Shown in pieces: positions 42,310-53,366 of a DNA stretch of 64,000 nucleotides. Position numbers and translations under genes: made by a program. Position 1 is the stretch's first letter; the number at the start of each line of letters is the position of its first letter. The notes under the pieces were generated by a model that saw only the letters and a program-made list of their open reading frames with translations, was not told the origin of the DNA and did no database searches. This DNA comes from Arthrobacter sp. OVS8 (GTDB lineage Bacteria; Actinomycetota; Actinomycetes; Actinomycetales; Micrococcaceae): the NCBI GenBank assembly GCA_028370155.1, contig CP116670.1:496001-560000 (forward strand), given 5' to 3'.

Positions 42310-43747
42310 GTGGATGATCTCTTTGGCGCAGGGCGGGACAGCGGCGCCGCAATCGAGGATGACGGCGACGCCGAGGAGTCCGGCGAGAGCCGCAGGGTCT
42401 CCCCGCGCAGCCCGCTCGCCGTCAGGATGCGGCCGCGGACGCTCGATGACGTGGTGGGCCAGCAACACCTCCTTGGCCAGGGCTCGCCGCTGCGCCAGCT
42501 CGCCGCCGGTACCGACGCCACCGGTCCCGCGGGCCCCAGTTCACTGATTCTCTGGGGGCCTCCCGGAACCGGCAAAACCACGCTCGCGCACGTCATCGCC
42601 AAGGGCCCGGGGCGGAAGTTCGTGGAACTCTCCGCCATCACCGCCGGCGTCAAGGACGTCCGCCGCGTCATGGACGAGGCCCTCACCGCCCGGGACCTCT
42701 TCAAGACCACCACCGTGCTGTTCCTGGACGAGATCCACCGCTTCAACAAGGCCCAGCAGGACGCCCTGCTGCCCGGCGTCGAAAACCGCTGGGTGGTCCT
42801 GGTCGCGGCGACCACCGAAAACCCGTCCTTCTCGGTTGTCTCCCCGCTGCTCTCGCGGTCTCTCCTGCTGACCCTCAAACCGCTCACGGACGCCGACGTC
42901 GAGGGACTGCTCCTGCGGGCCGCGACGGACGCCCGCGGGCTCGGCGGCAAAGTGGAACTCACCGACGACGCCCTGGCGCACCTCGTCCGCCTGTCCGGCG
43001 GTGACGCCCGCCGTGCGCTGACCGCTCTTGAGGCGGCCGCCGGCGTCGCCTTCGGGGACGCGGACGACGCCGACGGGATCGACGGGATCGGTGACAGCGC
43101 AGCCGCGGCTCCGGTGAAGATTGATCTCAAGCACACGGAACGCGCCCTCGACGTCGCGTCCGTGCGCTATGACCGCGCAGGCGACCAGCACTACGACGTC
43201 GCCAGTGCCTTCATCAAATCCATCCGGGGCTCCGACGTCGACGCCGCCCTGCACTACCTCGCCCGGATGCTCGAGGCGGGGAGGACCCCGGTTTGTGGCC
43301 CGGCGCATCGTCATCTCCGCGGCCGAGGACGTCGGCATGGCGGATCCGACGGCGCTGCAGACCGCAGTCGCCGCCGCCCAGGCCGTCCAGCTGATCGGCA
43401 TGCCCGAAGGCCGCATCATCCTGGCCGAGGCTGTGGTCCACCTCGCCACCGCACCCAAATCCAACGCCGCCTATATGGGAATCAACCAGGCGATCGCCGA
43501 TGTCCGCGCCGGCCTCGGCAACGGCATCCCTGCCCACCTGCGCGATGCCCACTACCCGGGGTCCAAGCAGCTGGGCCACGGGCAGGGCTACAAATACGCC
43601 CATGACGCACCGCACTCGGTGGCCACCCAGCAGTACCCGCCCGACGACCTCGTGGGCCGCAACTACTACGAGCCGACCGCCAACGGCGCCGAACGGGACA
43701 TCGCCACCCGGCTGGAGCGGCTGCGCAGGATCATCCGGGGAAAGTGA
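42310..43747 (+). CDS. rarA: Replication-associated recombination protein RarA (MgsA), two frameshifts
   Basis: AAA+ ATPase of about 479 residues acting at stalled replication forks, related to clamp-loader subunits. Walker [13 protein letters not shown], Walker [16 protein letters not shown], sensor [14 protein letters not shown] and SPLLSRS are present; the C-terminal oligomerisation part includes [22 protein letters not shown] text [17 protein letters not shown] and GYKYAHDAP. Bases seem lost near 43280 and 43290. The region 43060-43110 encodes an Asp/Gly-rich insert. Starts at GTG 42310 after a leaderless-type element. Confidence 0.92.
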
Positions 43748-43993
43748 CCGGCGTGCCCGGAAACTGCCCGTTGACTTCCGGACCCAGAGGTCTAACGTTG
43801 TTAAATCAGCAAGGACCTGCTGAGCGTGCGTGTTTGGGCCGTATACGGGCTCTTGAATAGACCGTGATACGGCCACGGGGCAAGCAGCACATCTCGCCGG
43901 CACATCGCTTCCCGGACACCAGACAGGCGGCCGGCACATTAGTAGCCTGGCTTTCTGCGAGGCTTCGCCACCAGTTTCAAGGTCGTGTCTCAC

Positions 43994-44391
43994 ATGCCCC
44001 TAAATTTCGTCACAGCCCTGGCCGTTAAGTCCTTTGATCTACCGGACAGGAAGCGGTGCCCGGACAACGCCGAATTCGATCTTGTCACCGTCAACGACTT
44101 CTCGGTGGCCCGCCTGATCCTCGGGCCCGGCTGGCGGTGGTCCGAGTCCATCAGACCCCTGGAGGAGACCGAACTCTGCGAGCACCACCATCTCGGGTTC
44201 TGCATCGCGGGGTCATGGAAGTGGAATCGTCCGGCGGGGTGCGCTCCACGATCCGCGCCAACGATACCTACGCGATTCCGCCCGGCCATGACGAATGGGT
44301 TGCGGGAAGTGACCCGTTCGTGGCGGTGGAGTTCCTGGGTGCGGCATCCTTCGGGCGGCGCAGCGGCCGGGGCGTGCACGCCAGGATCTGA
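43994..44391 (+). CDS. Cupin-fold small protein, one frameshift
   Basis: About 132 residues of a single small beta-barrel domain. Seen are HHHLGFCIAGVMEVE and DTYAIPPGHDEWVAGSDPFVAVEF, the two halves of a cupin core with a histidine cluster that may bind metal. A G seems lost near 44211. ATG at 43994 preferred; GTG at 43985 is in frame. Function unknown, possibly a sensor or small-molecule binding protein. Confidence 0.65.
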
Positions 44392-44450
44392 CGGGCGGCA
44401 GGCGGGGGCCCTGACCGGCGGTCCCGCGACGACAGCGGGCTCCAGCATGG

Positions 44451-44456
44451 TAAGGT
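44451..44456 (+). promoter_or_regulatory. Candidate -10 of rpsD
   Basis: TAAGGT would start a transcript about 170 nt before rpsD. No clear -35 hexamer. The same hexamer occurs at 45320 ahead of the DUF948 gene. Confidence 0.3.
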
Positions 44457-44634
44457 TGTTCGTTGTCTGGCAAGGCACAGACGCACAATCCACCTGATTC
44501 CAGCATTGCACGCTGTTGCGATGCCCAGCAGATGGGTTTGCCCTGTGCCCAGTAGCAAAAGGCAGCGGTTGGCCGATGCTCTCCATCGTGGAGGCCAGTA
44601 ACACTGACACACCGCAGATATTGGAAGGACACAA

Positions 44635-45261
44635 GTGGCTAACAACACTCGTGCTCGCCGTACCGCACGCCTTTCGCGTGCACTCGGCATCGCTCTGACC
44701 CCCAAGGCCGCCAAGTACATGGAGCGCCGCCCGTACGGCCCCGGTGAGCATGGCCGTGCCCGCAAGAAGCAGGACTCCGACTACGCCGTACGTCTGCGCG
44801 AAAAGCAGCGTCTGCGCGCCCAGTACGGCATCCGCGAAGCCCAGATGACCCGTGCCTTCGAAGAAGCGCGCCGCACCAAGGGCCTGACCGGTGAAAACCT
44901 GATCGAACTGCTCGAAATGCGTCTCGACGCCCTCGTGCTGCGTGCCGGCTTCGCCCGCACCATCGCCCAGGCCCGCCAGCTGGTTGTCCACCGCCACATC
45001 CTGGTCGACGGCATCCGCGTTGACCGCCCGTCTTTCCGCGTCTCTGAGGGCCAGCTGGTCCACGTTCACAGCCGCAGCGAGTCCATGCCTCCGTTCCAGG
45101 TTGCAGCAGCCGGCGCTCACCGCGACGTCCTGCCGATGGTTCCGGCATACCTGGACGTCAAGCTTGACGCCCTGCAGGCCCGCCTGGTCCGTCGCCCCAA
45201 GCGTTCCGAGGTCCCCGTGACCTGCGAAGAGCAGCTCGTCGTGGAATTCTACGCACGCTAG
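44635..45261 (+). CDS. rpsD: 30S ribosomal protein S4
   Basis: Intact 208-residue S4, a primary 16S rRNA binder that nucleates 30S assembly. The N-terminus ANNTRARRTARLSRALG and the S4 RNA-binding motif LDALVLRAGFARTIAQARQLVVHRHILVDG are clear. GTG start at 44635 with GGAAGGA upstream. It stands alone here, outside any alpha operon with rpsM, rpsK and rpoA, and has its own long leader and a strong terminator. Confidence 0.97.
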   Translation: MANNTRARRTARLSRALGIALTPKAAKYMERRPYGPGEHGRARKKQDSDYAVRLREKQRLRAQYGIREAQMTRAFEEARRTKGLTGENLIELLEMRLDALVLRAGFARTIAQARQLVVHRHILVDGIRVDRPSFRVSEGQLVHVHSRSESMPPFQVAAAGAHRDVLPMVPAYLDVKLDALQARLVRRPKRSEVPVTCEEQLVVEFYAR

Positions 45262-45280
45262 ATCAAGCGCGACACCTTAC

Positions 45281-45314
45281 AAAGAAGCCCGTGGCACGCG
45301 CCACGGGCTTCTTT
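45281..45314 (+). terminator. Intrinsic terminator after rpsD
   Basis: Perfect 15-bp stem AAAGAAGCCCGTGGC/GCCACGGGCTTCTTT with an ACGC loop, ending in T residues, 20 bases after the rpsD stop. The clearest Rho-independent terminator of the window together with the one after nusB. Confidence 0.92.
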
Positions 45315-45346
45315 GTATGTAAGGTACTTGGGGAGTTCTGCGGTTG

Positions 45347-45363
45347 CCGGCTGAGTCAGCCGG
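45347..45363. promoter_or_regulatory. 17-bp palindrome upstream of the DUF948 gene
   Basis: CCGGCTGA and TCAGCCGG flank a single central G. It lies about 22 bases after a possible -10 (TAAGGT, 45320-45325), where a repressor site or leader hairpin could act. Confidence 0.4.
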
Positions 45364-45405
45364 AGACGCCCGCGGATACACAACGCAACAAGGAGATGAA
45401 CGACT

Positions 45406-45779
45406 ATGACTGGTGGCGATATTGCCGGCCTGATCGCGGCCGGAGTGTTTGCACTGCTGGTCCTGCTGCTTGCCGTACCGATTCTGAAGCTCGGGGAGTG
45501 TTCGACGAAGTGCGCACGTCCATCCGGTCGATCAGCGACGGCGCCACTCCGCTCATGGATGAAGTCACCGCCACCGTCACCACCACCAACGAGCAGCTGA
45601 AGAAGGTCGACGGGATCGCGAACAACGTCTCCGACGCGTCCGCCAACATCTCGGCGCTGTCCTCGCTGATGGCCGCCACCGTTGGTTCGCCGCTGATCAA
45701 GGTTGCGTCCTTCAGCTACGGTGTGCGCTCGGCCTTCTCCGCCCGCAAAAAGCCCGCCACCGGCCGCCGCAGCCGCTAA
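45406..45779 (+). CDS. DUF948 membrane protein, one frameshift
   Basis: About 124 residues. One N-terminal helix (GLIAAGVFALLVLLLAVPILKL) is followed by an amphipathic helical region (SISDGATPLMDEVTATVTTTNEQLKKVDGI) resembling a methyl-accepting-protein-like coiled coil, then a basic tail. One G seems lost near 45495. AAGGAGATG precedes the start. DUF948 genes stand before alaS in many actinobacteria; function unknown. Confidence 0.8.
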
Positions 45780-45799
45780 CCCCAGCTGGAGAACCTGAC

Positions 45800-46066
45800 A
45801 TGAACAGAATCATCTGGATGGGGATCGGCGTCGCCATTGGCGTCATCGCCTTCCGTAAAATCACCGAAGCCCAGTCCAACCTTGGCCCCGAGGGCCTCAA
45901 CCGGGCCGTCGGCCGGCTGGCCGACGGCCTGTACGATTTCGCCGACGCCGTCCGCGACGGCATGAACGAGCGCGAGACCGAACTCCGGAGTGCGCTCGGC
46001 ATCGACGCGGGCCTGGAGAAGGCCGTCAGCAAGAGCTCCGCCGGCAAGGATGCAGTCCGGCGCTAG
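45800..46066 (+). CDS. DUF6167-like small protein
   Basis: Intact 88-residue protein: a short N-terminal hydrophobic helix (IIWMGIGVAIGVIAF) and a helical body with LGPEGLNRAVGRLADGLYDFADAVRDGM. It stands between the DUF948 gene and alaS, a conserved actinobacterial arrangement. Function unknown; the family number is recalled and tentative. Confidence 0.7.
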   Translation: MNRIIWMGIGVAIGVIAFRKITEAQSNLGPEGLNRAVGRLADGLYDFADAVRDGMNERETELRSALGIDAGLEKAVSKSSAGKDAVRR

Positions 46067-46215
46067 CCGGGAGAATGAGAAAAACGGCGTCACCCGCACA
46101 AGGGGCCGCCGGCACGGCCAAGGTCCGGGACCAGACCGTTCCGCGGACCACTCGCGTGAACCACGAACGCAGTGAACATCAACGCAGTGAATATTGAAGG
46201 GTAAGTAATCAGCTC

Positions 46216-48892
46216 ATGAAGTCGCAGGAGATCACCAAGCGCTGGATCGACTTTTTGTCAGTAAGGGCCACACGGCGGTTCCGTCCGCCTCCCTGGTCTC
46301 CAGCGACCCTTCCCTGCTGTTCACAGTGGCCGGCATGGTCCCGTTCATCCCTTACCTGACCGCCCGGGAGGAAGCACCGTACAAGCGCGCCACCAGCGTG
46401 CAGAAGTGCATCCGGACCGGCGACATCGAGGAAGTCGGCAAGACGGCCCGCCACGGCACCTTCTTCCAGATGTGCGGCAACTTCTCCTTCGGCGACTACT
46501 TCAAGGAAGACGCCATCAAGTTCGCCTGGGAACTGCTCACCACGAGCGTTGACGACGGCGGCTATGGACTGCCGCCGGAGCGCCTCTGGGTGACGGTCTA
46601 CGAAGAGGACGACGAAGCCGAGCAGCTCTGGCTCAAGAACACGGGCATGCCCGCGGATCGGATCCAGCGGATGGGCAAGGCGGACAACTACTGGTCCACC
46701 GGCCAGCCCGGCCCGGCGGCCCCTGCTCAGAGATCTACTACGACCGCGGCCCGGCGTACGGTGTCGAGGGCGGTCCCATCGCGGACGAGAACCGCTACGT
46801 GGAAATCTGGAATCTCGTGTTCATGCAGTACCAGATCGACAACGTGCGCTCCAAGGTGGACTTCGACATCACCGGCGAACTGCCCAAGAAGAACATCGAC
46901 ACCGGCCTCGGCATGGAACGCCTCGCGATGATCCTCCAGGACGTCGAGAACATGTACGAAACGGACCAGGTCCGCCCCGTCATCGACAAGGCGGCGGCAC
47001 TCTCCGGCCGGGAATACACCTCCGCTGAGTCCGCCGAGGACCCACACCACACCGACGACGTCCGGATGCGCGTCGTCGCCGACCACATCCGTTCCTCGCT
47101 GATGCTGATCGCCGACGGGGTCACGCCCTCCAACGAAGGCCGCGGCTACGTGTTGCGCCGCCTGATCCGCCGCGCCGTGCGCTCCATGCGCCTGCTTGGC
47201 GTCGAAAAGGCCTGCCTCCCGGAACTCCTGCCCGCCTCCCGCGACGCCATGAAGGGCGTCTACCCGATCGTGGAGACGGACTTCGACCGGATCAGCCGGA
47301 TCGCCTACGCCGAGGAGAAGGCGTTCCTGCGCACCATCGCTTCGGGCACCGCCCGTCTCGAGGACGCCGTCAAGGACTCCAAGGCCGCCGGCCAGCCGCT
47401 GTCCGGAGCCGACGCCTTCGCGCTGCACGACACCTACGGTTTCCCGATCGACCTCACCCTCGAAATGGCGGAAGAGGCCGGACTCAAGGTGGACGAGCCC
47501 GAGTTCCGCAAGCTCATGCTGGAGCAGCGCCAGCGCGCCCAGGCCGACGCCAAGGGCAAGAAGGGCTCCCACGCGGACCTCAGCGCCTTCCAGGAACTGC
47601 TTTCCGCCGGCGAGACCGTCTTCACCGGCTACACCGAACTCACCGGCGAGTCCAAGGTCCGCGGCATCCTGGCAGGCGGCCGCAAGGTTTCCCAAGCCTC
47701 CACGGGCGAGGAAATCGAACTGGTCCTGGCGGAGACGCCGTTCTACGCCGAAGCCGGCGGCCAGGCCGCCGACACCGGCCTCATCACCGGCGACGGCTTC
47801 GTCGTCGAGGTCCTGGACGTCCAGCGCCCCGTCAAGGGCCTGAGCGTGCACAAGGCAATCGTCCGTGAGGGCGAAATCGGTGCCGACTCGCTCGTGCAGG
47901 CGGCCGTGGACCGGGAACGCAGGCACGCCGCCGAGCAGGCCCACACCGGCACGCACATCGTGCACGCTGCCCTGCACCAGATCCTCGGCCCGGAAGCGCT
48001 GCAGCGCGGCTCCTTCAACAAGGCCGGCTACCTGCGCTTCGACTTCGCCTGGGGTGAAGGCCTGAGCCCGGCCACACGCTCGGAGATCGAGGAAGTCTCC
48101 AACATCGCCATCCGCAACAACTACCGGGTGGAGACCAAGGTCATGGGCCTCGCCGAGGCCAAGGCCTTGGGTGCCATGGCACTGTTCGGCGAGAACTATG
48201 GCAACGAGGTCCGCGTCGTGGAGATCGATGGCGCCTGGTCCCGTGAGCTCTGCGGCGGCACACACGTCGAGAACACCTCGCTGATCGGCAGCCTGTCCCT
48301 GCTCGGGGAACAGTCCGTCGGATCGGGAAACCGCCGTGTCGAGGCCTTCGTCGGCATGGACGCCTTCCGGCACCTCGCCGCCGAACGCGCCCTCGTCACC
48401 GAACTCACCGAGATGCTCAAGGTTCCCTCCGGGCTGCTCGCGGACCGGATTGCCACCACGCTGACCAAGCTCAAGACGGCCGAAAAGGAACTGGAGCGCC
48501 TGCGCAAGGAACAGCTCACGGCAGCCGCAGCACAGCTTGTTGGCACTGCCAAGGACGCCGCCGGAGTGAAGGTCATCGCGCACGACGCCGGCCAGGTCAG
48601 CGGCGCCGATGACCTGCGCGGCCTGGCCCTGGACCTGCGGACCCGCCTCGGCTCCGAGCCGGCCGCCGTGGCGGTCGCCGGGGTCAGCAACGACCGCCCG
48701 GTCATCCTGATCGCCACCAACGAGGCCGCCCGCGCGGCCGGCGTCAAGGCAGGTGCCCTGGTGCGCCTCGCCGCTGGAATCCTCGGCGGCGGCGGCGGCG
48801 GCAAGGACGACGTCGCCCAGGGCGGCGGCACGGACGCCACGAAGGTCGGCGCGGCACTCGCCGCCGTCGTGGACGCCATTACCCGGCGATAA
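46216..48892 (+). CDS. alaS: Alanine--tRNA ligase (AlaRS), two frameshifts
   Basis: Class II synthetase of about 892 residues. Aminoacylation domain: [21 protein letters not shown] (shown here to 'KTARH'), [13 protein letters not shown]; editing domain with zinc ligands [11 protein letters not shown] and [10 protein letters not shown]-terminal DHHA1 domain ([20 protein letters not shown]). One T seems lost from a T run near 46252-46256 and one base near 46715 ([14 protein letters not shown] restored). Followed 10 bases later by ruvX. Confidence 0.95.
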
Positions 48893-48902
48893 CGGACGAG
48901 CC

Positions 48903-49513
48903 ATGAACGAAGCTGCTGTGCCCGGCGACTATCCCCGGGGCGTGAAACTCGGGGTAGACGTCGGCACCGTCAGGGTGGGCGTCGCGGTCTGCGACCGCGA
49001 CGGCATCCTGGCCACCCCGCTGCGCACCCTGGAACGGAACGCGAAGAAGAACATCGACGTACAGATCCTTGCTTCCCTTGCCGTCGAGCTGGGCGTGGTG
49101 GAGATCTTCGTAGGCCTTCCGCGGACGATGAAAGGCGAGGAACATGCCTCGGCTCGGATGGCCTCGGACTACGCGTTGCTACTGGCGGGTAAACTGGGGA
49201 GCTAGGTTCCGACGTGCCGGTACGGCTGGTCGATGAACGGCTGAGCACGGTGACGGCCCACCGGAACCTGCACGAAGCTGGCATGAGCAGTCGAAATCAC
49301 CGTAAGGTAGTTGATCAGGTTGCGGCCGCAGGTATCCTGCAGCATGCAATCGATATGCAAAAGGCCAGGGGGACGGAGGTCGGAAGCCGCGTATACGCGG
49401 ACTCCGCGCCGGGGCCAACCGGGGATGGCGCTCAGGCCGCTCCGGCACTAGACACGCATTCTGCACAACGCATTCTGCCCAAAATGGAAGGCTACAGTGA
49501 GCCCGGTCAATAG
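48903..49513 (+). CDS. ruvX: Pre-16S rRNA nuclease / resolvase-like YqgF (RuvX), one frameshift
   Basis: RNase H-fold protein of about 203 residues; E. coli YqgF matures the 5' end of 16S rRNA. The catalytic Asp lies in LGVDVGTVRVGVAVCD, the Glu in VEIFVGLPRTMKGEE, and the third acidic residue in VRLVDERLSTVTA. A G seems lost near 49200, producing a false stop (KLGELGSDVPVRL restored). A disordered C-terminal tail of about 55 residues extends beyond the usual domain. Its end overlaps the mltG start. Confidence 0.92.
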
Positions 49514-51222
49514 TGACGACCCCTCCGGTGATGCTTTCGGCGGCGCCGGCCGACCGCTGACGCGCAAAGAAATCAGGGCCCAGGAGAAGTCCCAGGCGAC
49601 CCAGGGTCACGATGTTATCCCGCCGCAGGCGTTCGAGACGGGCGAGGACACCCCGCCGGCCGCGCCAGCCGCCGACGCCGGGCGCGGCACTGCCCCCGAC
49701 GCCGGAGCCGTGTTCCGGCCGGAGCCGATCGAGCCCGCCGACGCGCCCGTCCTGCCTCCCGCAGCGCCCACCGTGCACGAAGAGCCGCTCCCCGCAGAGC
49801 CCGTGCACGAAGAGCCCGTCACCTACGCGCCGGTCCCCGAAGAGCCCGTACACGAAGAACCTGTAGACGAACAGCCCGGACACGAACAGCCGGTACACGA
49901 ACAGCCGGTGTACGACGAACCCCTGTACGAAGAACCCGTCCACGAGTACGCCGGCGCAGCTGCCCGGGAGGACACCGCGCCCCATGACGGCGAGATCCCC
50001 GCCGGCTACGACGCCCGGCACGACGCCGATTTCCACGCCGTCCACCCCGCCGACGAGGCCCAGTATGGCTACGACGCCGCGGACGCTGCTGACTACCCCC
50101 ACGAGGAAGACGGCCACGTTGCAATGGCCGGAGGTGCCGCTATCCGCACGTCCAAAGGCCCGTCCAAAAGGTCCGCCGTCGGCGCCGCTTCCTTGCGCTG
50201 TTGCTGACCCTGTCGGTCTTCGTTATCGCGGTCGCCGTCGGCGCGCAATTCCTGAAACCCCTCCTCGGCGGAGACAAGTTGGAGGACTACCCGGGCCCCG
50301 GAACGGGCGAGGTGGTCATCACTGTGCCGGAGGGCGCCGGACCGAGGTCCGTGGCCACCCAGCTCCAGGAAAAGAACGTCGTGGCGAACGCCGACACCTT
50401 CCTCCGGGACTTCCTGGCGTCCGGCGGCGCGCTTGCCCCCGGCGAGTTCAGCATGCGTAATGAAATGAAGAACTCCGACGCCGTGGACGTGCTGCTGAAC
50501 AAGGGCCAGGACAAGGTCATGTACGTTGCGCTGAGCGCCGGACTCCGGATTGGCGAATCGCTCCAGGCCATCTCCGAGGGCACCGGCGTCCCGGTCGCCG
50601 AACTCAAGGCGCTCAATGAATCGCCCGCGCAGTTCGGGGTACCGGCCAAGGCCAAGAACCTCGAGGGTTTCCTCGCCCCCGGCGAATACCGGTTCCCGCT
50701 CGGCACGCCGGCCAAGGACGTGCTGCAAAAGCTGGTGACCACCACCCTGGACGAGCTCAAGGCCCAGGGCGTCACGGACCCCGCGAAGCAGTATGACGTG
50801 GTCACGGTCGCCAGCATCGTCCAGGCCGAGGAGGCCAGGCCGAGTACGGCGACGTGGCGGGCGCGATCTACAACCGCCTCAAACCGACCAACACCGAGAC
50901 GAACGGGCTGATCCAGTCCGACGCCACGGTAACGTACGGGCTCGGCATCAAGAGCTTCCACATTGACGAGGCCCAGAAGGCCGACAAGTCCAACCCGTAC
51001 AACACCTACGCCAACCAGGGACTCCCGGTGGGACCGATCGGCTCGCCGGGTAAGACGGCCATCGACGCGGCGGCCAAGCCCAAGAAGAACGAGTACCTCT
51101 ACTGGGTGACCATTAACCTGGACACCAAGGAGACGTTGTTCTCCAAGACCCTGGCTGAGCACAACGTCTACGTGGCCAAGTACAACGCGTGGTGTGAGGC
51201 CAACCCCGGACGCTGCGTATGA
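49497..51222 (+). CDS. mltG: Endolytic murein transglycosylase MltG with long acidic N-terminal region, two frameshifts
   Basis: About 575 residues. Residues 1-220 form a cytoplasmic disordered region with a Glu-Pro-Val-His-Glu type repeat (about residues 95-152). One helix follows (FLALLLTLSVFVIAVAVGA), then the extracytoplasmic YceG/MltG domain: LysM-like subdomain, ASIVQAEEGQAEYGDVAGAI with the catalytic Glu, and NTYANQGLPVGPIGSPG. The enzyme cuts nascent glycan strands and sets their length. Bases seem lost near 50175 and 50834. The GTG at 49497 overlaps ruvX. Confidence 0.92.
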
Positions 51223-52141
51223 CGCTCCGGGCCGCCGTGCTCGGGCACCCGATCAGCCATTCGAAGTCCCCGGCACTGCACCGCGCGGCCTACGCCCACC
51301 TGGGCGTGGATCTGGACTACGAGGCCATCGACGTGACCGAGGAAGCGCTGCCGGCGTTTATGGCACGGGTCCGGGAGGACCTCCGGCAGGGGCTGGGCTG
51401 GCGCGGGCTGTCGGTCACCATGCCGCTGAAATTCGGCATGGTCCGTGAGGTGGACGAGGTCCGCGGCGTTGCCCGCGACCTTGGCGTGGTGAACACCGTC
51501 GCGTTCGAGGCCCCGCCGGCGGGGAGGATCCCAACATCGCCCGCCTGGTCGGCTACAACACCGACGTGGCAGGAATCGTCAACGCGCTGCGCCACGCCGG
51601 CGCGGCGTCGGCACCCTCCGCCGTCGTCCTGGGCGGAGGCGGCACCGCGGCGGCCGCCGTCGCGGCTTTGAAGGAACTGGGCGCGCCCGACGCCGAAATC
51701 TACGTCCGAGACGTCAGCCGCGCCGCGGAGGCCAAGACGGCCGCTGCCGCCGTTGGCCTGGCCATCCGGGTCCTCCCGCTCAGCGGGGCAGCGGCCGCCC
51801 TGGCCGGGGCCGACGTCGTGATTTCCACGCTGCCGCCCCGCGCCGCGGACCCGCTGGCGGATGAGCTGGCGGCAATGCTTGCGCAGCGCGCCGGCGGGTC
51901 GTCCGCTCAAACGGCCCCGGTCCGGCCCGGTGTGCTGCTGGACGTCGCCTACGATCCCTGGCCCAGCCGAATCGCCGCCGCCTGGCAGGACGCCGGCGGC
52001 ACCGTGGTCCCCGGGCTGGAGATGCTCATCTACCAGGCCGTGGAACAGGTCCGTCACTTCAGCGGCCTGGGCGAGGCCATGCCAGCCGACGTCATAGATG
52101 TGATGTGTGACGCAGCCGGGGCGCCCCGGCGGGTGTTCTAA
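51219..52141 (+). CDS. aroE: Shikimate dehydrogenase, one frameshift
   Basis: About 307 residues; reduces 3-dehydroshikimate with NADPH. Substrate-binding [20 protein letters not shown], the catalytic lysine in [18 protein letters not shown], the nucleotide loop [13 protein letters not shown] and [12 protein letters not shown] are present. One base seems missing near 51521 ([16 protein letters not shown] restored). The ATG overlaps the mltG stop by four bases. First of the shikimate genes aroE-aroC-aroK-aroB here. Confidence 0.93.
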
Positions 52142-52167
52142 CCGCCTTACATGGCAGGATGGATTTT

Positions 52168-53366
52168 ATGTTGCGTTGGTTGACTGCCGGAGAATCCCAT
52201 GGCCCGGCCCTGGTCGGAATTATTGAAGGCGTGCCCGCCGGTGTTGAACTCACCAGCGCGCAGATCGCTGATTCGCTGGCCCGCCGCCGGCTCGGCTACG
52301 GCCGCGGCGCGCGGATGAAGTTCGAGCAGGACGTGGTCACGATCCTCGGCGGCGTCCGCCACGGCATCACCCAAGGCGGCCCCGTTGCCATCCAGGTCGG
52401 CAACACCGAATGGCCCAAGTGGGAACAGATCATGTCTGCCGATCCCGTGGCCCCGGAAATCCTCGCCGACCAAGCCCGCAACGCCCCGCTGACCCGCCCC
52501 GGCCCGGCCACGCGGACTTCACCGGTATGCAGAAGTACGGCTTTGACGAGGCCCGCCCCGTGCTGGAGCGCGCCAGCGCCCGCGAAACGGCCACGCGCGT
52601 GGCTCTCGGCACCGTCGCCTCCGCCTTCCTCAAGCAGCTCGGCATCGAGCTCGTCTCCCACACGGTCTCGATCGCCAGCACTGCGGTCCCGGAGGGCCGG
52701 CCGCTGCCGGTGCCGGCCAACGTCCTGGCCCTCGACGCCGATCCGCTGCGCTGCTTCGACCGGGAAACCTCCGATGCCATGGTCGCCGAGGTGGACGTCG
52801 CGCACAAGGAAGGCGAAACCTTGGGCGGTGTGGTCGAGGTTCTCGCCTACGGCCTTCCGCCGGGACTCGGCAGCTACGTCCACTGGGACCGCCGCCTCGA
52901 TTCACGGCTGGCGGCTGCCCTGATGGGGATCCAGGCCATCAAGGGCGTCGAGGTGGGCGACGGCTTCCTCACTGCGTCCCGCCGCGGCTCGGCAGCTCAT
53001 GACGAGATCGTCAAGGACGCCGACGGCAAAATCATCCGCACGTCCAACCGCGCCGGCGGCATCGAAGGCGGCATGAGCATCGGCGACGTGCTCCGCGTCC
53101 GCGCCGCGATGAAGCCGATCGCCACCGTGCCCCGCGCCCTCAAGACCGTGGATGTCAGCACCGGAGAGGCCGCCAAGGCCCATCACCAGCGCTCCGACGT
53201 CTGTGCGGTTCCCGCCGCCGGAGTGGTCGCCGAGGCCATGGTGGCGCTGGTTTTGGCAGAGGCCGTTACGGAAAAGTTCGGCGGCGATTCCGTGGAGGAA
53301 ACCGCCCGCAACATCAAGGGTTATCTGGACAGCATTCCGGCGTCCCTGGACTCGATCGGCCAGTAG
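52168..53366 (+). CDS. aroC: Chorismate synthase, one frameshift
   Basis: FMN-dependent enzyme (399 residues) forming chorismate from EPSP. N-terminal [37 protein letters not shown], and the C-terminal [17 protein letters not shown] are diagnostic. The ATG at 52168 is preferred to the in-frame ATG at 52159 because AGGATGG precedes it and it matches family N-termini. One C seems lost near 52500 ([17 protein letters not shown] restored). Its stop overlaps the aroK GTG. Confidence 0.95.

Noticed and set aside
49800..49960. Possible CRISPR-like or short-repeat array
   Set aside because: The repetition is codon-level, encoding the Glu-Pro repeat of MltG; units are not identical and there are no spacers. 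The repeats at 24726 and 27006 are tandem without spacers too.
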